Positions 5,284-6,313 of a DNA stretch of 6,313 nt are shown here, in pieces. The stretch is from Methanomicrobiales archaeon (GTDB lineage Archaea; Halobacteriota; Syntropharchaeia; Alkanophagales; Methanospirareceae): the NCBI GenBank assembly GCA_003160755.1, contig QEXZ01000095.1:1-6313 (forward strand), written 5' to 3'. Within the stretch, counting starts at the first letter, position 1. Every line of letters starts with the position of its first letter. A model generated the notes under the pieces. It saw only the letters and a program-made list of their open reading frames with translations, made no database searches and was not told the DNA's origin. Made by a program: the position numbers and the translations under genes.

Positions 5284-6313
5284 ATGAAGATAGAAACAGT
5301 ACGGGGCGGACTATGCGCAGTGAAAGGAGTACGAGCATACGGAATAAAAGAGGGGCATAATGGGTTAGCATTGATAGAAGGGAAAGGGCAAGCAGTAGGT
5401 ATGTACACAGCGAGCAAAATAAAAGCCGCACCTGTTCTGTTTACAAAGCGACAGCTTGAGGGAAGTGGGGGGCAAATACAGGCAATAATTGCAAACAGCG
5501 GTTGTGCAAATAGCTTTACCGGCGAGCAGGGGACGAGGAACGCAGAAAAAATGGCGGAACTCGCTGCTACTTCGTTAGGACTCAATGAAGAAGAGATAGC
5601 GGTTGCATCTACGGGTCCCATCGGGAAACAGTTGGATATGGAGTTAATAGAAAGGCAACTCGGAGATGTGGTGACGGGGTTAACTGCTGAAGCGGCAGGC
5701 AGTACGACCGCAGCGAAGGCTATATTGACCACCGATACCTTCTATAAGGAACGAGCAATACGTATTGATACAGGCGATGAAGAGCGCGTGGTAATAGCGG
5801 GAATAGCAAAAGGCTCAGGAATGATATATCCTCATTTAGCTACTGCCACGGCCACGATGCTCTCTTTTATTTATACCGATGCTCGGCTGAGTGAAGAAAT
5901 ACAGAGGGCGAGTTTTGAGGATGCCGTTGCGAATTCATTCAATATGGTCGTTGTGGATGGGGACATGAGTACGAACGACCTGGTATTGCTCGTATCCACG
6001 GGTCAGGGAGGAGAGATAAGTGAAGGTGATTTTAAAGAAGGTTTGAATTTCGTATGCAAAGAGCTCGCGAAGCTAATCGCAAGGGATGGGGAAGGGGCAA
6101 CAAAGTTTATCGAAGCGCGGGTAAAGGGGGCAGCGTCTGTTGCGGATGCAAAAGAAGCAGCAAAGTCGGTAGTCCGAAGCCCGTTAGTGAAAAGCGCTAT
6201 CTTTGGTGAACGCCCAGATTTTATGTGTGGTCGTATAATAGCAGCTATCGGAAGCTGTACTACCGTTAGCGACGTTGACCCGGGCAGAATATCCATAGGG
6301 TTAAAAGGAGAGG
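5284..6313 (+). CDS. argJ: ArgJ, glutamate N-acetyltransferase / ornithine acetyltransferase; 3' end outside window
   Basis: Arginine-synthesis enzyme that transfers the acetyl group from N-acetylornithine to glutamate (in some species it also uses acetyl-CoA), recycling acetyl in the cytosol. It is an Ntn-hydrolase-like proprotein that cuts itself before a Thr nucleophile into alpha and beta chains. 343 codons are visible; the usual length is about 390-410. Motifs: GIKEGHNGLAL (20-30), ANSGCANSFTG (70-80), STGPIG (109-114, oxyanion-hole region), KAILTTDTFYKE (145-156), KGSGMIYP (176-183), VVDGDMSTND (223-232), DGEGATKFIE (268-277), and GRIIAAIG (316-323). At the cleavage site the usual P-x-x-ATML reads PHLATATATML (183-193), four residues longer, giving Thr187, Thr189 and Thr191 as candidates. 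GRI is preceded by RPDFMC instead of the usual DPNW. GAGGGAGAG runs directly into the ATG, a close Shine-Dalgarno. Confidence 0.95.
   Translation, partial: MKIETVRGGLCAVKGVRAYGIKEGHNGLALIEGKGQAVGMYTASKIKAAPVLFTKRQLEGSGGQIQAIIANSGCANSFTGEQGTRNAEKMAELAATSLGLNEEEIAVASTGPIGKQLDMELIERQLGDVVTGLTAEAAGSTTAAKAILTTDTFYKERAIRIDTGDEERVVIAGIAKGSGMIYPHLATATATMLSFIYTDARLSEEIQRASFEDAVANSFNMVVVDGDMSTNDLVLLVSTGQGGEISEGDFKEGLNFVCKELAKLIARDGEGATKFIEARVKGAASVADAKEAAKSVVRSPLVKSAIFGERPDFMCGRIIAAIGSCTTVSDVDPGRISIGLKGE

Noticed and set aside
5250..5732. 160-codon minus-strand frame
   Set aside because: It is antisense to argJ, whose motifs are continuous across it; the alanine/serine/proline-rich translation is a codon-bias shadow.
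1..6313. Mobile element, prophage, defence island or other novel multi-gene system
   Set aside because: All secure genes are core archaeal functions in familiar families; no transposase, integrase, toxin-antitoxin pair or target-site duplication was seen.

Overview
This window comes from an archaeal chromosome, most likely a euryarchaeon of the methanogen / methane-oxidiser side of the tree. The domain is clear from the gene content: ribosomal protein S27e, aIF2-alpha, Nop10, an archaeal PAC2-family protein, and a DnaG-like primase in its archaeal form. A tRNA gene without encoded CCA and TATA-like boxes upstream of several genes agree with this. The finer placement is a guess from general appearance (moderate GC, no thermophile bias).

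Layout. Positions 1-911 (minus) hold most of a myo-inositol-1-phosphate synthase gene that runs off the left edge. Positions 912-1432 are a gene-poor gap with the ino1 promoter, a doubtful 56-codon minus-strand frame (1105-1275) and a compact tRNA-like set of inverted repeats without a D-arm (1337-1395). Positions 1433-3443 (plus) carry the conserved archaeal information-processing cluster rps27e - aif2a - nop10 - PAC2, but without the rpl44e gene that usually comes first. Positions 3444-3608 hold a REP/MITE-like inverted repeat between convergent genes. Positions 3609-4814 (minus) encode archaeal DnaG. Positions 5019-5092 (minus) are tRNA-Val(CAC). Positions 5284-6313 (plus) are the first 343 codons of argJ, which runs off the right edge.

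How the genes relate. S27e, aIF2-alpha and Nop10 act in the ribosome, in initiator tRNA delivery and in rRNA pseudouridylation; PAC2 overlaps nop10 by 23 nt and is probably translated from the same message. DnaG is known in archaea for its association with the RNA exosome. Ino1 (inositol lipids or solutes) and ArgJ (arginine synthesis) are metabolic neighbours with no evident functional tie to the cluster.

The most unusual signals are a triplicated Ala-Thr dipeptide at the self-cleavage site of ArgJ, the D-armless tRNA-like structure upstream of rps27e, the inverted repeat between PAC2 and dnaG, and an 82-nt stretch almost without G that forms the tRNA leader region. I found no CRISPR array, transposase, integrase or defence system. 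Most of the window is ordinary core archaeal genome.
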